Shown here piece by piece: positions 56,659 through 64,000 of a stretch of DNA of 64,000 nt (within the stretch, counting starts at the first letter, position 1; each line of letters starts with the position of its first letter). The stretch is from the NCBI GenBank assembly GCA_964427285.1, contig CAYRTS010000009.1:7545-71544 (forward strand), read 5' to 3'. Position numbers and translations under genes: made by a program. This DNA comes from SPCO01 sp964427285 (GTDB lineage: Bacteria; Chloroflexota; Limnocylindria; Limnocylindrales; CSP1-4). Under the pieces are notes generated by a model. It made no database searches. It was not told where the DNA came from and worked only from the letters and a program-made list of their open reading frames with translations.

Positions 56659-57675
56659 GTGCTTGGCTTTGGGATCATCGGGACCGGAATGATGGGCGGC
56701 ACCTATGCCGAGGCGCTCGCGACGCAAGTGACCCATGGGCGGCTGGTGGCGGTCGCCGGCGGATCGCGGGCCGGGGCGCTGGCGGCGGCGTACGGCGTCC
56801 CGGCCGAAGCGACGGTCGATACGCTCCTGGCGCGCGCCGATGTCGACGTGGTCGTCATCGCGACGCCCCATACGACCCACCTGCCGCTGGCGCTCGCAGC
56901 CGCGGCCGCCGGCAAGCACATCTACCTCGAGAAGCCGATGGCGCTGTCGGTCGCCGAATGCGACGCGATCCTTGCTGCCGCACGCGCCGCCGGCGTTCGA
57001 GTGACGGTCGCATCGCAGTCCCGCTACAACGAGATCTCGATGCGGGCGAAGGCACTCGTCGACGATGGCACCGTCGGGGCCATTCGGATGATCCGGATCA
57101 CCAGTCCGACCGTCGGGTGGGACGTTCCGGCTGACGGGTGGTTCGTCGACCCGGCCGAAGGCGGAGCGTTCCTGGACTGGGGCCCGCACGGCGTCGACAC
57201 GCTGCGCTGGTACTCGGGCAGCGATGCGAACCTGGCGTTCGGCTGTTTCGAGAACTTCGGGGCCATCTCCGCCGTGGATCCGACCGCGATGGTCACGTAT
57301 CGGATGGCCAGCGGCGCCATGGCCCAGCTTTGGATGAGCTACGAAATCCCCGCTCCGGGCCTCGGGAGCTACATGCAATGGCTGCTTGTGGGCGAGAACG
57401 GCATGGTCGAGTTCGACCGCGACCGGATCCGGCTCGGTCGGGGCGACGCCTGGGTCACCGATCTCGAACTGAAGCCCTGGGATTGGACCGTCGAGCCCAA
57501 GGCACCCCGCCGCATCGGGCTGACCGCACGGCAGGTTGAGGAATTCTCGGCGGCCGTGCTCGACGGTCGGCCATCGGAGATCAGCGGCGAGGACGGGCGG
57601 GCCGCCATTGAGATGGTGGAGGCCGCGATCCGGTCCGCACGGACCGGCGAGTCGGTCCGGATCGGCGGCGAGTAG
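56659..57675 (+). CDS. Gfo/Idh/MocA-family oxidoreductase
   Basis: A 338-residue dehydrogenase from GTG 56659 with AGGAGG upstream. FGIIGTGMMGGTYAEALATQ at the N-terminus, YLEKPMALSVAECDAILAAA near residue 91, and FLDWGPHGVDTLRWYSGSDA near residue 171 are canonical. It is a close paralogue of the 51645 protein and divergent from that operon across operator site 4. It lies 35 bases before an enolase-family gene. Probably the first oxidation step of a sugar-acid route. Confidence 0.93.
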   Translation: MLGFGIIGTGMMGGTYAEALATQVTHGRLVAVAGGSRAGALAAAYGVPAEATVDTLLARADVDVVVIATPHTTHLPLALAAAAAGKHIYLEKPMALSVAECDAILAAARAAGVRVTVASQSRYNEISMRAKALVDDGTVGAIRMIRITSPTVGWDVPADGWFVDPAEGGAFLDWGPHGVDTLRWYSGSDANLAFGCFENFGAISAVDPTAMVTYRMASGAMAQLWMSYEIPAPGLGSYMQWLLVGENGMVEFDRDRIRLGRGDAWVTDLELKPWDWTVEPKAPRRIGLTARQVEEFSAAVLDGRPSEISGEDGRAAIEMVEAAIRSARTGESVRIGGE

Positions 57676-57710
57676 GTCCCTGCAGCCGGTTACGTCGAGA
57701 GAGGAACGCG

Positions 57711-58859
57711 ATGCGGATCGCCGAGCTGACCACCCACGTGATGCATGACGGCTACCGGAACCTCATCTTCGTCGTCCTTGGGACGGACGAAGGGCTGACC
57801 GGGATCGGTGAGGCGACGTTGACCAACCGGGCGGAGGCCGTCCTCGGGTATCTCCACGGCCACGCTCGCCCGGCCTTGATCGGACGCGACCCGACGATGG
57901 CCGGCGCGATCTGGCGCGACCTCTATCTCGGCGACTTCATCCGCGGCGGGATGATCGCCTGCGCCGGACTGAGCGCGATCTCCCAGGCCCTGCTCGACCT
58001 GCGCGGCAAGGCGCTGGGCGTTCCCGCCTGGCAGCTCCTGGGCGGCGCCGTGCATGACCGCGTGCCGGTCTACGCCAATGCCTGGTACACGGTCGAGCGT
58101 GAGCCGTCGGCGATCGCCGAGCAAGCGCGCGGCGTCCTGGCGCTTGGGTATCGCGAGCTGAAGATCGATCCCTTCGGGCCGGGCAGCTACGAGCTGACGC
58201 ACCGCGAGGAGACGCATTCGCTGGCGATCCTGGGCGCCGTTCGCGATGCGGTTGGCCCGGACGTCGAACTCTACGTCGAGGGTCATGGGCGGTTCGCGAC
58301 CGCTCAGGCCGTCCGGCTGGCGCGCGCGCTTGGCGACATCCGCGCGGGTTGGTTCGAAGAGCCCACGAGCTGGGACGATCCGGCCGCCTGGCGCGAGGTC
58401 CGGGCCGCCTCGCTGGTGCCGATCGCCGGCGGCGAGCATTTCACGACCCGGCACGGCTTTCGCGATGTCATCGAGAACCGCGCGGTCGACATCCTCCAGC
58501 CCGACGTCTGTTTCGCCGGTGGCCCGCTGGAGGTGACCCACATCGCTGCGGCGGCGGACGCGCATTCAATCGTCGTCGCCCTCCACGATTCGCAGGGTCC
58601 CGTGAGCACGGCGGCCTCGCTTCACACCGCCGTCACCATCCCGAACCTCAAGACCGTTGAGCTCTTCGACGATTTTTCGGCGCCATTCGTCCGCGCTGCT
58701 GTTCGGGGCGCACCGCACCAGGTCGATGGTTGGCTCGCCCTGCCCACCGCGCCAGGTCTTGGCGTCGAACTCGACCTCGACGTCATCGCCGAGCACCCGT
58801 ATCGACCGTACCAGTTCGACCTCTTCAGCGAGGGCTGGGAGCGTCGGTTCGCCCGATAG
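57711..58859 (+). CDS. Enolase-superfamily protein (galactonate-dehydratase-like)
   Basis: A 382-residue protein from ATG 57711 (GAGAGGAACGCG upstream). YRELKIDPFGPGSYELTHRE near residue 152 has the K-x-D-P-F-G signature seen in galactonate-dehydratase and RspA-type members. VELYVEGHGRFATAQ supplies a metal glutamate, AGWFEEPTSWDDPAAW glutamates, and VPIAGGEHFTTRHGF the third ligand. VALHDSQGPVSTAASLHTAV carries the catalytic-face histidine. It dehydrates an aldonic acid to a 2-keto-3-deoxy acid, the natural substrate for the DapA- and HpcH-type aldolases in the regulon. Confidence 0.9.
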   Translation: MRIAELTTHVMHDGYRNLIFVVLGTDEGLTGIGEATLTNRAEAVLGYLHGHARPALIGRDPTMAGAIWRDLYLGDFIRGGMIACAGLSAISQALLDLRGKALGVPAWQLLGGAVHDRVPVYANAWYTVEREPSAIAEQARGVLALGYRELKIDPFGPGSYELTHREETHSLAILGAVRDAVGPDVELYVEGHGRFATAQAVRLARALGDIRAGWFEEPTSWDDPAAWREVRAASLVPIAGGEHFTTRHGFRDVIENRAVDILQPDVCFAGGPLEVTHIAAAADAHSIVVALHDSQGPVSTAASLHTAVTIPNLKTVELFDDFSAPFVRAAVRGAPHQVDGWLALPTAPGLGVELDLDVIAEHPYRPYQFDLFSEGWERRFAR

Positions 58860-58879
58860 GCGGGCGCCGCCCACGCCGA

Positions 58880-58908
58880 TTGACAGGCCAAACGGCGGCC
58901 CGTACGTT
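58880..58908 (+). promoter_or_regulatory. Promoter of the aldehyde dehydrogenase operon
   Basis: TTGACA (58880-58885, exact consensus), 17 bases, TACGTT (58903-58908). The -10 box is covered by operator site 5, so the bound repressor would block it. TSS would fall near 58915, 37 bases before the ATG. Confidence 0.62.
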
Positions 58909-58921
58909 GTCGACAATCTAC
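58902..58921. promoter_or_regulatory. GntR-type operator, site 5
   Basis: GTACGTTGTCGACAATCTAC; the central TTGTCGACAA is perfect, with G in place of A at the left core edge. It sits between the enolase-family gene and the aldehyde dehydrogenase, giving the latter its own regulated promoter. Confidence 0.8.
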
Positions 58922-58951
58922 ACAGGCGTCGGACGCGAGGAGGACCCAGCG

Positions 58952-60433
58952 ATGACGGTCATGGCCAGGACCGGGACGGTCTCCCACTTCATTGGTGGCC
59001 GCGACGAAACGTCGGCCTCCGGGCGAACCTTCGCGACGATCGACCCCTCCACTGGCGAGGAGATCGCCCAGGTTGCCTTCGGTGAGGCCGAGGATGTCGG
59101 CCGAGCGGTCGCGGCGGGGCGTGCCGCGTTCGAGTCCGGGGCATGGTCGAAAGCTTCGCCGGGTCATCGAGCCGCGGTGCTCCGTCGCCTGGCCGACCTG
59201 ATCCGTGGCGACGCGGCGCGGATCGGAGCGATCGAGTCCCGTGACACGGGCAAGCCGATCGCGCAGGCCACGGCGGAGGTCAACCTCGCCGCCGATTTCT
59301 TCACCTATTTCGCCGGCCATGCCGAACTGCCCAACGGTCGCACCCACCCCGCCGACGCCGGCTACTTCGTCTACTCGGTCCGCGAACCGTACGGGGTCGT
59401 TGGCGCGATCAGCCCGTGGAACTATCCGTTCCTGCTGGCCTGCTGGAAGACCGCGCCGGCGCTGGCCGTCGGCAACTCGATCGTCCTCAAGATGGCCGAG
59501 CAGACCCCCCTGTCGACCGCGGAACTGGGCCACTTGACGATCGAAGCCGGGATGCCCGCCGGCGTGTTCAACATCGTCCACGGTGACGGCCCGACGACCG
59601 GGGCCGCCCTCGTCGCGCATCCGCACGTCAAGAAGCTGACCTTCACCGGCTCGACGGCCACCGGGCAGGCGATCCTGCGCAGCGCGGCCGAGCACATCAA
59701 GAGCGTCCACCTCGAACTCGGTGGCAAGACGCCCAGCCTGATCTTCGCCGATGCCGACATGGATCAGGCGGTCGCCGGTTCCCTGTTCACGGCGTTCTAC
59801 AACACGGGGCAGATCTGCACCAGCGGCTCGCGGCTGCTGGTGCAGCGCAGTGATGCGGACCGGATCGTCGAGGCCGTCGTGGAGCGGGCACGCAAGATCA
59901 AGGTTGGGGACCCGGCCGACGCGTCGTCACAACTCGGTCCGCTGATCAGCGAGGAGCAGTACCAGCGGGTCACCGGGTACATCGAGGAAGGGCGTCGGGG
60001 TGGTGCCAGGCTGGCCCTCGGCGGTGGCCGGCCACAGGTCCCCGTCGCTGGCGGCTACTACGTCGAGCCCACGATCTTCGTCGATGTCACGCCGGACATG
60101 CGCATCGCGAAGGAGGAGATCTTCGGGCCGGTCCTGTCCGTGCTGACCTTCGAGGACGAGGACGAGGCGATCCGGATCGCCAATGACGTGATGTACGGCC
60201 TGGCGGCAACGGTCTGGACGACGGACCTGCGCCGGGCCTTCCGGGTCGCGGAGAAGATCGATGCCGGGATCATCTGGACCAACTGCCCGCACTACCTGCC
60301 GGTCAACGTCCCGTACGAAGGCCACAAGATGTCGGGTCTCGGGGAAGACCTCGGGGTCGAGGCGCTCAATACGTTCACGCATCTCAAGACGCACTGCGTC
60401 AACTTCGGTGGGGCGAAATTCGAATGGGCGTGA
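58952..60433 (+). CDS. Aldehyde dehydrogenase (NAD(P)-dependent)
   Basis: A 493-residue ALDH of the betaine/aminobutyraldehyde type. VGAISPWNYPFLLACWKTAP near residue 150 is the P-W-N motif, VHLELGGKTPSLIFADADMD near residue 250 holds the general-base glutamate, and YNTGQICTSGSRLLVQRSDA near residue 283 the catalytic cysteine. EEIFGPVLSVLTFEDEDEA and PVNVPYEGHKMSGLGEDLGV end the fold. ATG 58952 has GGAGG upstream. It turns an aldehyde from aldolase cleavage into an acid. The next gene overlaps its 3' end. Confidence 0.94.
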   Translation: MTVMARTGTVSHFIGGRDETSASGRTFATIDPSTGEEIAQVAFGEAEDVGRAVAAGRAAFESGAWSKASPGHRAAVLRRLADLIRGDAARIGAIESRDTGKPIAQATAEVNLAADFFTYFAGHAELPNGRTHPADAGYFVYSVREPYGVVGAISPWNYPFLLACWKTAPALAVGNSIVLKMAEQTPLSTAELGHLTIEAGMPAGVFNIVHGDGPTTGAALVAHPHVKKLTFTGSTATGQAILRSAAEHIKSVHLELGGKTPSLIFADADMDQAVAGSLFTAFYNTGQICTSGSRLLVQRSDADRIVEAVVERARKIKVGDPADASSQLGPLISEEQYQRVTGYIEEGRRGGARLALGGGRPQVPVAGGYYVEPTIFVDVTPDMRIAKEEIFGPVLSVLTFEDEDEAIRIANDVMYGLAATVWTTDLRRAFRVAEKIDAGIIWTNCPHYLPVNVPYEGHKMSGLGEDLGVEALNTFTHLKTHCVNFGGAKFEWA

Positions 60434-61563
60434 TCGCGGCCGAAGGCGGGGCGGGCGCCCCGGGGCACCGGGCCGGGGCTTCGATCGCCGAAGCGCTTGC
60501 CGTGATCCGGGCCCAGTTCCAGCCGGGCGATGGCATCACCTACCTCGACACGGCGACCTATGGGCTTCCCCCTCAGGCCACGGTCAAGGCGCTTCAGCGG
60601 GCCATCCTTGCCTGGCAGGCCGGGACCGGCGACTGGATGAACGACTGGGACGAGCCGACCGACAGCGCGCCGCGCGACTTCGCCGCCTTGATTGGCGCGC
60701 CGGCGGACACGATCGCCACGATCCCTGCAGCGTCGGTCGGCACGGGTCTGGTGGCCGGGATGCTTCGCCCGGGCCACGAGGTCGTGGTGCCGGCGGACGA
60801 GTTCACCTCGACGCTGTTCCCATTGCTCGTCGCGAAGGAGCGGGGCGCAGTCATCCGGGAGGTGGCGTTCGACCGTGTCGCCTCGTCGATCTCGGCCTCC
60901 ACCCGACTGGTCGCGTTGAGCCTGGTCCAGATGCAGACCGGACGAGTGGCAGACCTCGCTGCCATCCTCGACGCGGCCGAGCGGTACGGTGCACAGGTCC
61001 TGCTGGATGGGACCCAGGGGATCCCGTTCGTCGCCCTGGAACCGTTCATCGAGCAGGTCGACTACCTCGTCTGCTCGGGCTACAAGCACCTCCTGTCGCC
61101 GCGAGGCACGGCCTACCTCTACGTTCGCCGCGATCGCTGGGATGAACTCGAACCGCGCAACGCCAACTGGCGCTCCGCAGACCTGCCATATGGGCGCTAC
61201 TTCGGCGGGCCGCTGACGCTCGCCGCGGACGCTCGGCGGTTCGATGTCTCGCGTGGCTGGTTCCCGTGGGTCGGCGCGACGGCATCGCTCCGGCTACTCG
61301 CGGGGTGGAAGGACGCCGCTGCCTTTGACCTCGTGCGCACCCTCGCCGAAGGGCTTGCCGGACGACTCGGGGTGCCATGGTATGGAGGCTCGCTCGTTTG
61401 CGCGCCGCTGGCCGATGGCGAGGCCGCACGCGCCGTCCTGGCCGCGGCCGGCATCCGGGCATCAGTCCGAGGCACGGCGATTCGCTTCGCCGTGCACGTC
61501 TACAACACCGAGGCCGACCTCGACCGCGCCGCGCAGGCCATCGCGCCGTTCATGGCACGCTGA
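60424..61563 (+). CDS. Class V aminotransferase (cysteine desulfurase/isopenicillin epimerase-like)
   Basis: A 379-residue PLP enzyme. GITYLDTATYGLPPQATVKA near residue 38 is the start of the fold, and VLLDGTQGIPFVALEPFIEQ near residue 197 holds the PLP-pairing aspartate with the class V D-G-x-Q. VCSGYKHLLSPRGTAYLYVR near residue 217 carries the Schiff-base lysine. It resembles kynureninase/isopenicillin-N-epimerase-type proteins. ATG 60424 overlaps the ALDH gene by 10 bases; a GTG at 60430 would give the usual 4-base overlap. A shortened relict copy is at 63799-63933. Substrate unknown. Confidence 0.9.
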   Translation: MGVIAAEGGAGAPGHRAGASIAEALAVIRAQFQPGDGITYLDTATYGLPPQATVKALQRAILAWQAGTGDWMNDWDEPTDSAPRDFAALIGAPADTIATIPAASVGTGLVAGMLRPGHEVVVPADEFTSTLFPLLVAKERGAVIREVAFDRVASSISASTRLVALSLVQMQTGRVADLAAILDAAERYGAQVLLDGTQGIPFVALEPFIEQVDYLVCSGYKHLLSPRGTAYLYVRRDRWDELEPRNANWRSADLPYGRYFGGPLTLAADARRFDVSRGWFPWVGATASLRLLAGWKDAAAFDLVRTLAEGLAGRLGVPWYGGSLVCAPLADGEAARAVLAAAGIRASVRGTAIRFAVHVYNTEADLDRAAQAIAPFMAR

Positions 61564-61648
61564 GCGCCCCGCCCCTGCCGTCGCTCTCCGTACCGGTCGC
61601 GGACGTCACGCGGATCGGGGGCGAGCCGTGTCGAGGAGCCCGAACCCG

Positions 61649-62827
61649 TCATCGGCCGGCCTTCGACGCGGCGCGCAGCCAGACGGTGGCCGTGACTGGC
61701 CGGACCGCTTCATCGGCGGTGGCGACGAGCGCGGTCAGAAGCCTTGGCAGGTCGACCTCGTTGCGGAGGTGTTCGGCGAACGCATCGACGGTGCGCTGCC
61801 CGTCGTACCTCGAGCGGTCGAAGCGCCGGTCCACGGCCGACTGGACCCGCCGTCGCACTGGCTGCAAGAGCACGGCCGCGACGAGCGTGGACGCGGCCAC
61901 CGCCAGCGTCTCCCCCTGCGTGACGCTCGCGAGGAAGGCCTGCAGCGCGACGACCGCCCCTGCGAACACAGAGACGAGAACGCCCGTCACGACCGCCCAC
62001 CCGATCGTGCGGCTGATGATCCGGTCGATCTCGAAGAGCCGATAGCGGAGGATGGCGATCCCGATCACGATCGGGAGCGCGAAGAGCGTGAGGATCGTGA
62101 TGCTGTTGAAGAACAGGGCCAGCTCTGGGTTGCCATCTGGAATGGGGATGAACGACAACGGAAGGACGATGGCCCCCAGGCCGACGACAGCGACGAGCCA
62201 TTTGACCTGCTGGCGCTGGACCGGATCGCCGCGCCGAAAGCGCAGCCAGATGGCGACCGCGCCGGCGCCGAAGCTGACGATTGTCCCAACAAAGAAGAAC
62301 GCCTGGAGGGCGGCGCGCAGCGGATCGAGGGCCACACTTCCGAACGTCTCCGCCGTGCCGGGGTCCTGGAGCGGCGCTCCGAGGATCGAGCCAAGGGTCC
62401 ACGCCATCATGTCGGCGATCGCGATCCAGACCACCCATTGAAAGCGGCGCGATGGCAGGCGCCCGTCCGGAAAGACGAGCGGGACGCCGACGAGGGCGAT
62501 CATGAAGGGATAGACGAACAGGGTGCCCTGGACGAGCCGGGCCGGGCCAACCCAGGGCCACGGTGGGACCTGGAGCGCGCCGAGGTCGGCATACGTCCCG
62601 ATGACCATGGCCGCGCCCAGGATGGTCCCGGCGGCAAGCAGGAGGACGCCAATCGGGTTAGCCGGAACGCGCGTGATCAGGAGCGCTCCAACTGCAGCAA
62701 ACGAGCCGATCCCAAATCCAAAGATGACGAGGCCGACGAGGCCGAGATCCGGCGAAACCAGGCTCACCGCCAGGATCACCGAGATGTCCATCGCGGCGAT
62801 CCCCCAGGCGAGGCGGCTCCGAGTCAT
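61649..62827 (-). CDS. Membrane sensor protein resembling a histidine-kinase input region without kinase domain
   Basis: A 392-residue membrane protein. About seven to nine hydrophobic segments fill residues 10-320. YRLFEIDRIISRTIGWAVV near residue 262 and LLQPVRRRVQSAVDRRFDRS near residue 322 are landmarks of a common sensor-kinase N-terminal region. SRYDGQRTVDAFAEHLRNEV starts the cytosolic helix, but the protein ends before any H-box or ATPase domain. It may work with a separate kinase or be a truncated receptor. The ATG overlaps the stop of its decayed paralogue upstream. Confidence 0.82.
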   Translation of the reverse strand: MTRSRLAWGIAAMDISVILAVSLVSPDLGLVGLVIFGFGIGSFAAVGALLITRVPANPIGVLLLAAGTILGAAMVIGTYADLGALQVPPWPWVGPARLVQGTLFVYPFMIALVGVPLVFPDGRLPSRRFQWVVWIAIADMMAWTLGSILGAPLQDPGTAETFGSVALDPLRAALQAFFFVGTIVSFGAGAVAIWLRFRRGDPVQRQQVKWLVAVVGLGAIVLPLSFIPIPDGNPELALFFNSITILTLFALPIVIGIAILRYRLFEIDRIISRTIGWAVVTGVLVSVFAGAVVALQAFLASVTQGETLAVAASTLVAAVLLQPVRRRVQSAVDRRFDRSRYDGQRTVDAFAEHLRNEVDLPRLLTALVATADEAVRPVTATVWLRAASKAGR

Positions 62828-63653
62828 CGGCCGTTGCTCCCGGCTCGAATCCAGATCATGAGTGAGGACGGGGCGAGGGTGGAGCCTGCGGTTCGAGAGA
62901 GATCGCTGGTGACCTTCTCCATGTTCGTCTCATCGCGCAGTCGCTGGCCGAACGCGTCGACAGTGCGCTGCGCGTCGTAGCGGGACCAGTCGAAGCGCCG
63001 GTCCACCGCCGACTGGACCCGCCGTCGCACCGGCTGGAACAGGGCGAACGCCGCGAGCGTGCATGCCGCCACGGCCAGAGTCTGCCCCTGGGTGAACCCG
63101 CCGAGGACGGCCTGCAACGCGACGAGGCCCAGCGCGAACGCGGTGCCGACCAGCCCGGTCACGATCGCCCAACCGATTGTGCGGCTGATGAGCCGGTCGA
63201 TCTCGAAGAGCCGGTACCGGAGGATGGCAATGCCGATGGCAACCGGGATCAGGAGGGCGCTCCCGACGCTGAGGACGGCCAGGATGTTCGGCGCCTCATC
63301 GAGGGATGCGGCACCGAACGTATGTGGAAACAGGATGGCGGCGACGACAAGTGCCGCGAACAGCCACTTGAGCTGCGACCGTTCGGCCCGGCTGCCCCGA
63401 CGCCAGCGGAGTGGCCCGCTTATCTGGAGCAGGCGGCCCAACCGATTCTCCGGGCGGCGGAACGCGATCAGGGCGCCGACTGTCGCCTGAACCAGGCCCC
63501 ACAACCCGGTCACGAAGAGGAAGGCGAGTGTCGCAGGGCCATCAAACCGTCCGTGGCCGCGGCGACCGCCCCGGATACGAGCAGGAGTGCGAACAAGCCG
63601 AGCGCGATGAGCCATGGACCGATGATCGACAGGAAACCCGCGCCTCGTTTCAT
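62824..63653 (-). pseudogene. Decayed paralogue of the membrane sensor (frameshift and internal deletion)
   Basis: ATG 63653 reads MKRGAGFLSIIGPWLIALGL, a membrane helix, then falls out of frame near 63545 and stops at 63510. The homologous continuation FLFVTGLWGLVQATVGALIA lies in the next frame. After GRLLQISG the sequence jumps to PLRWRRGSRAERSQLKW, missing about 110 residues relative to 61649-62827. The remaining YRLFEIDRLISRTIGWAIV and FQPVRRRVQSAVDRRFDWSR match the paralogue. The gene is therefore broken, though the 3' part is still open. Confidence 0.75.
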
Positions 63654-63798
63654 GGCCCCATGGTCACCGATCATCGTCCGTAGAACGTTACGAGATCGCC
63701 GGGGGGCGTTGTGCGACTCCGTGGGCTGTGGGGCCAGTGCCATCCAGCGGCCACGGCAATCGCTCCGTTCAAGCCTCGCTGGGCGCCGAGTTGTCGCG

Positions 63799-63933
63799 CC
63801 GGACGAGTGGCGGACATGGCGGCGATCCTCGACGCGGCGAGGAACGGCGATCCGCTTCGCCGTGCACGTCTATACGACCGAGGCCGACCTCGATCGAGCT
63901 GCCGAAGCCATCGCCCCGTTCGCCGGCGGCTGA
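63799..63933 (+). pseudogene. Internal-deletion remnant of a class V aminotransferase
   Basis: GRVADMAAILDAA (63801-63839) matches GRVADLAAILDAA of the 60424 protein. It is directly followed, in another frame, by RGTAIRFAVHVYTTEADLDR and AAEAIAPFAGG, matching that protein's C-terminus. About 500 bases between them are missing. The join lies in a short CGAG shared by both ends, suggesting microhomology-mediated deletion. Non-functional. Confidence 0.75.
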
Positions 63934-64000
63934 GGCGACCGTCCGGCTCTCGCGACCGGACCCTGAAGACGAGCCATCAGTCGGTGGCCTTGGCCCGCAT
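63934..64000. other. Right window edge, no supported gene
   Basis: A minus-strand frame of seven codons ends at 63977, too short to interpret. It could be the C-terminus of a gene beyond the window. Nothing else is seen. Confidence 0.4.

Noticed and set aside
1..64000. rRNA, tRNA, prophage or intact transposase
   Set aside because: No such sequence was recognised on either strand. A tRNA search program would be decisive but could not be run.

Overview
The window is high-G+C bacterial DNA from a free-living heterotroph. Many starts are GTG, genes are tightly packed with 4-bp ATGA or GTGA overlaps, and there is no rRNA, tRNA, phage or intact insertion sequence. The mix of LLM-class flavin oxidoreductases, PPOX-fold flavin proteins, Gfo/Idh/MocA dehydrogenases, enolase-superfamily dehydratases and several PIN-toxin modules resembles soil or freshwater Chloroflexota drafts; that taxonomic call is inference. 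A run of exactly 100 N at 6267-6366 marks a draft assembly with a gap of unknown true length.

Layout. 1-3816 (minus): HpcH/HpaI aldolase (cut by the window edge), two Gfo/Idh dehydrogenases and an FAH-family hydrolase, divergent from an XRE-cupin regulator plus a DapA-family lyase (4133-5700). 5701-6400: minisatellites, a 114-bp dispersed element (copy 1) and the gap, leading into a D-threonine-aldolase-like gene. 7477-9132 (minus): D-aminoacylase. 9272-19133 (plus): LLM oxidoreductase, Gfo/Idh, LLM oxidoreductase, MFS, then NHL propeller, PIG-L protein, PLP decarboxylase and a stand-alone N,N-dimethylformamidase large-subunit homologue. 19149-25899: ROK kinase, RHH/PIN toxin-antitoxin pair, enolase-family protein, BNR sialidase-like protein, PPOX protein, SDR, MFS. 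25962-31354: LLM oxidoreductase, threonine aldolase, DUF4160 remnant with DUF2442, PPOX protein, transketolase/PDH-E1-like enzyme. 31355-31789: tandem repeats, an IclR-type palindrome and copy 2 of the 114-bp element. 31790-35681: IclR regulator, Gfo/Idh, a protein of unknown family, enolase-family dehydratase. 35694-47902 and 51645-61563: sugar-acid/hydroxy-acid catabolic operons that share one palindromic operator. 47915-51612: isoaspartyl peptidase, threonine synthase, two toxin-antitoxin pairs and a PIN remnant. 61649-64000: a histidine-kinase-like sensor, its decayed paralogue and an aminotransferase remnant.

How the parts work together. Five intergenic sites carry a palindrome with core TTGTCGACAA (best form GTAGATTGTCGACAATCTAC): 36755, 39460, 45205, 56583 and 58902. 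They lie ahead of Gfo/Idh dehydrogenases, an FAD oxidoreductase, an HpcH aldolase, an MFS transporter, an FMN hydroxy-acid oxidase, a class-III aminotransferase operon and an aldehyde dehydrogenase. One site also lies ahead of the only GntR/FCD regulator in the window (45277-45972). At 45205 the palindrome supplies a TAGATT -10 box on both strands for two divergent promoters. The simplest reading is a local GntR regulon for uptake, oxidation, dehydration and aldol cleavage of sugar acids or related hydroxy acids; the true substrate cannot be read from sequence. A second recurring signal is a TANNNT box exactly six bases before the predicted start of five genes, which points to leaderless transcripts.
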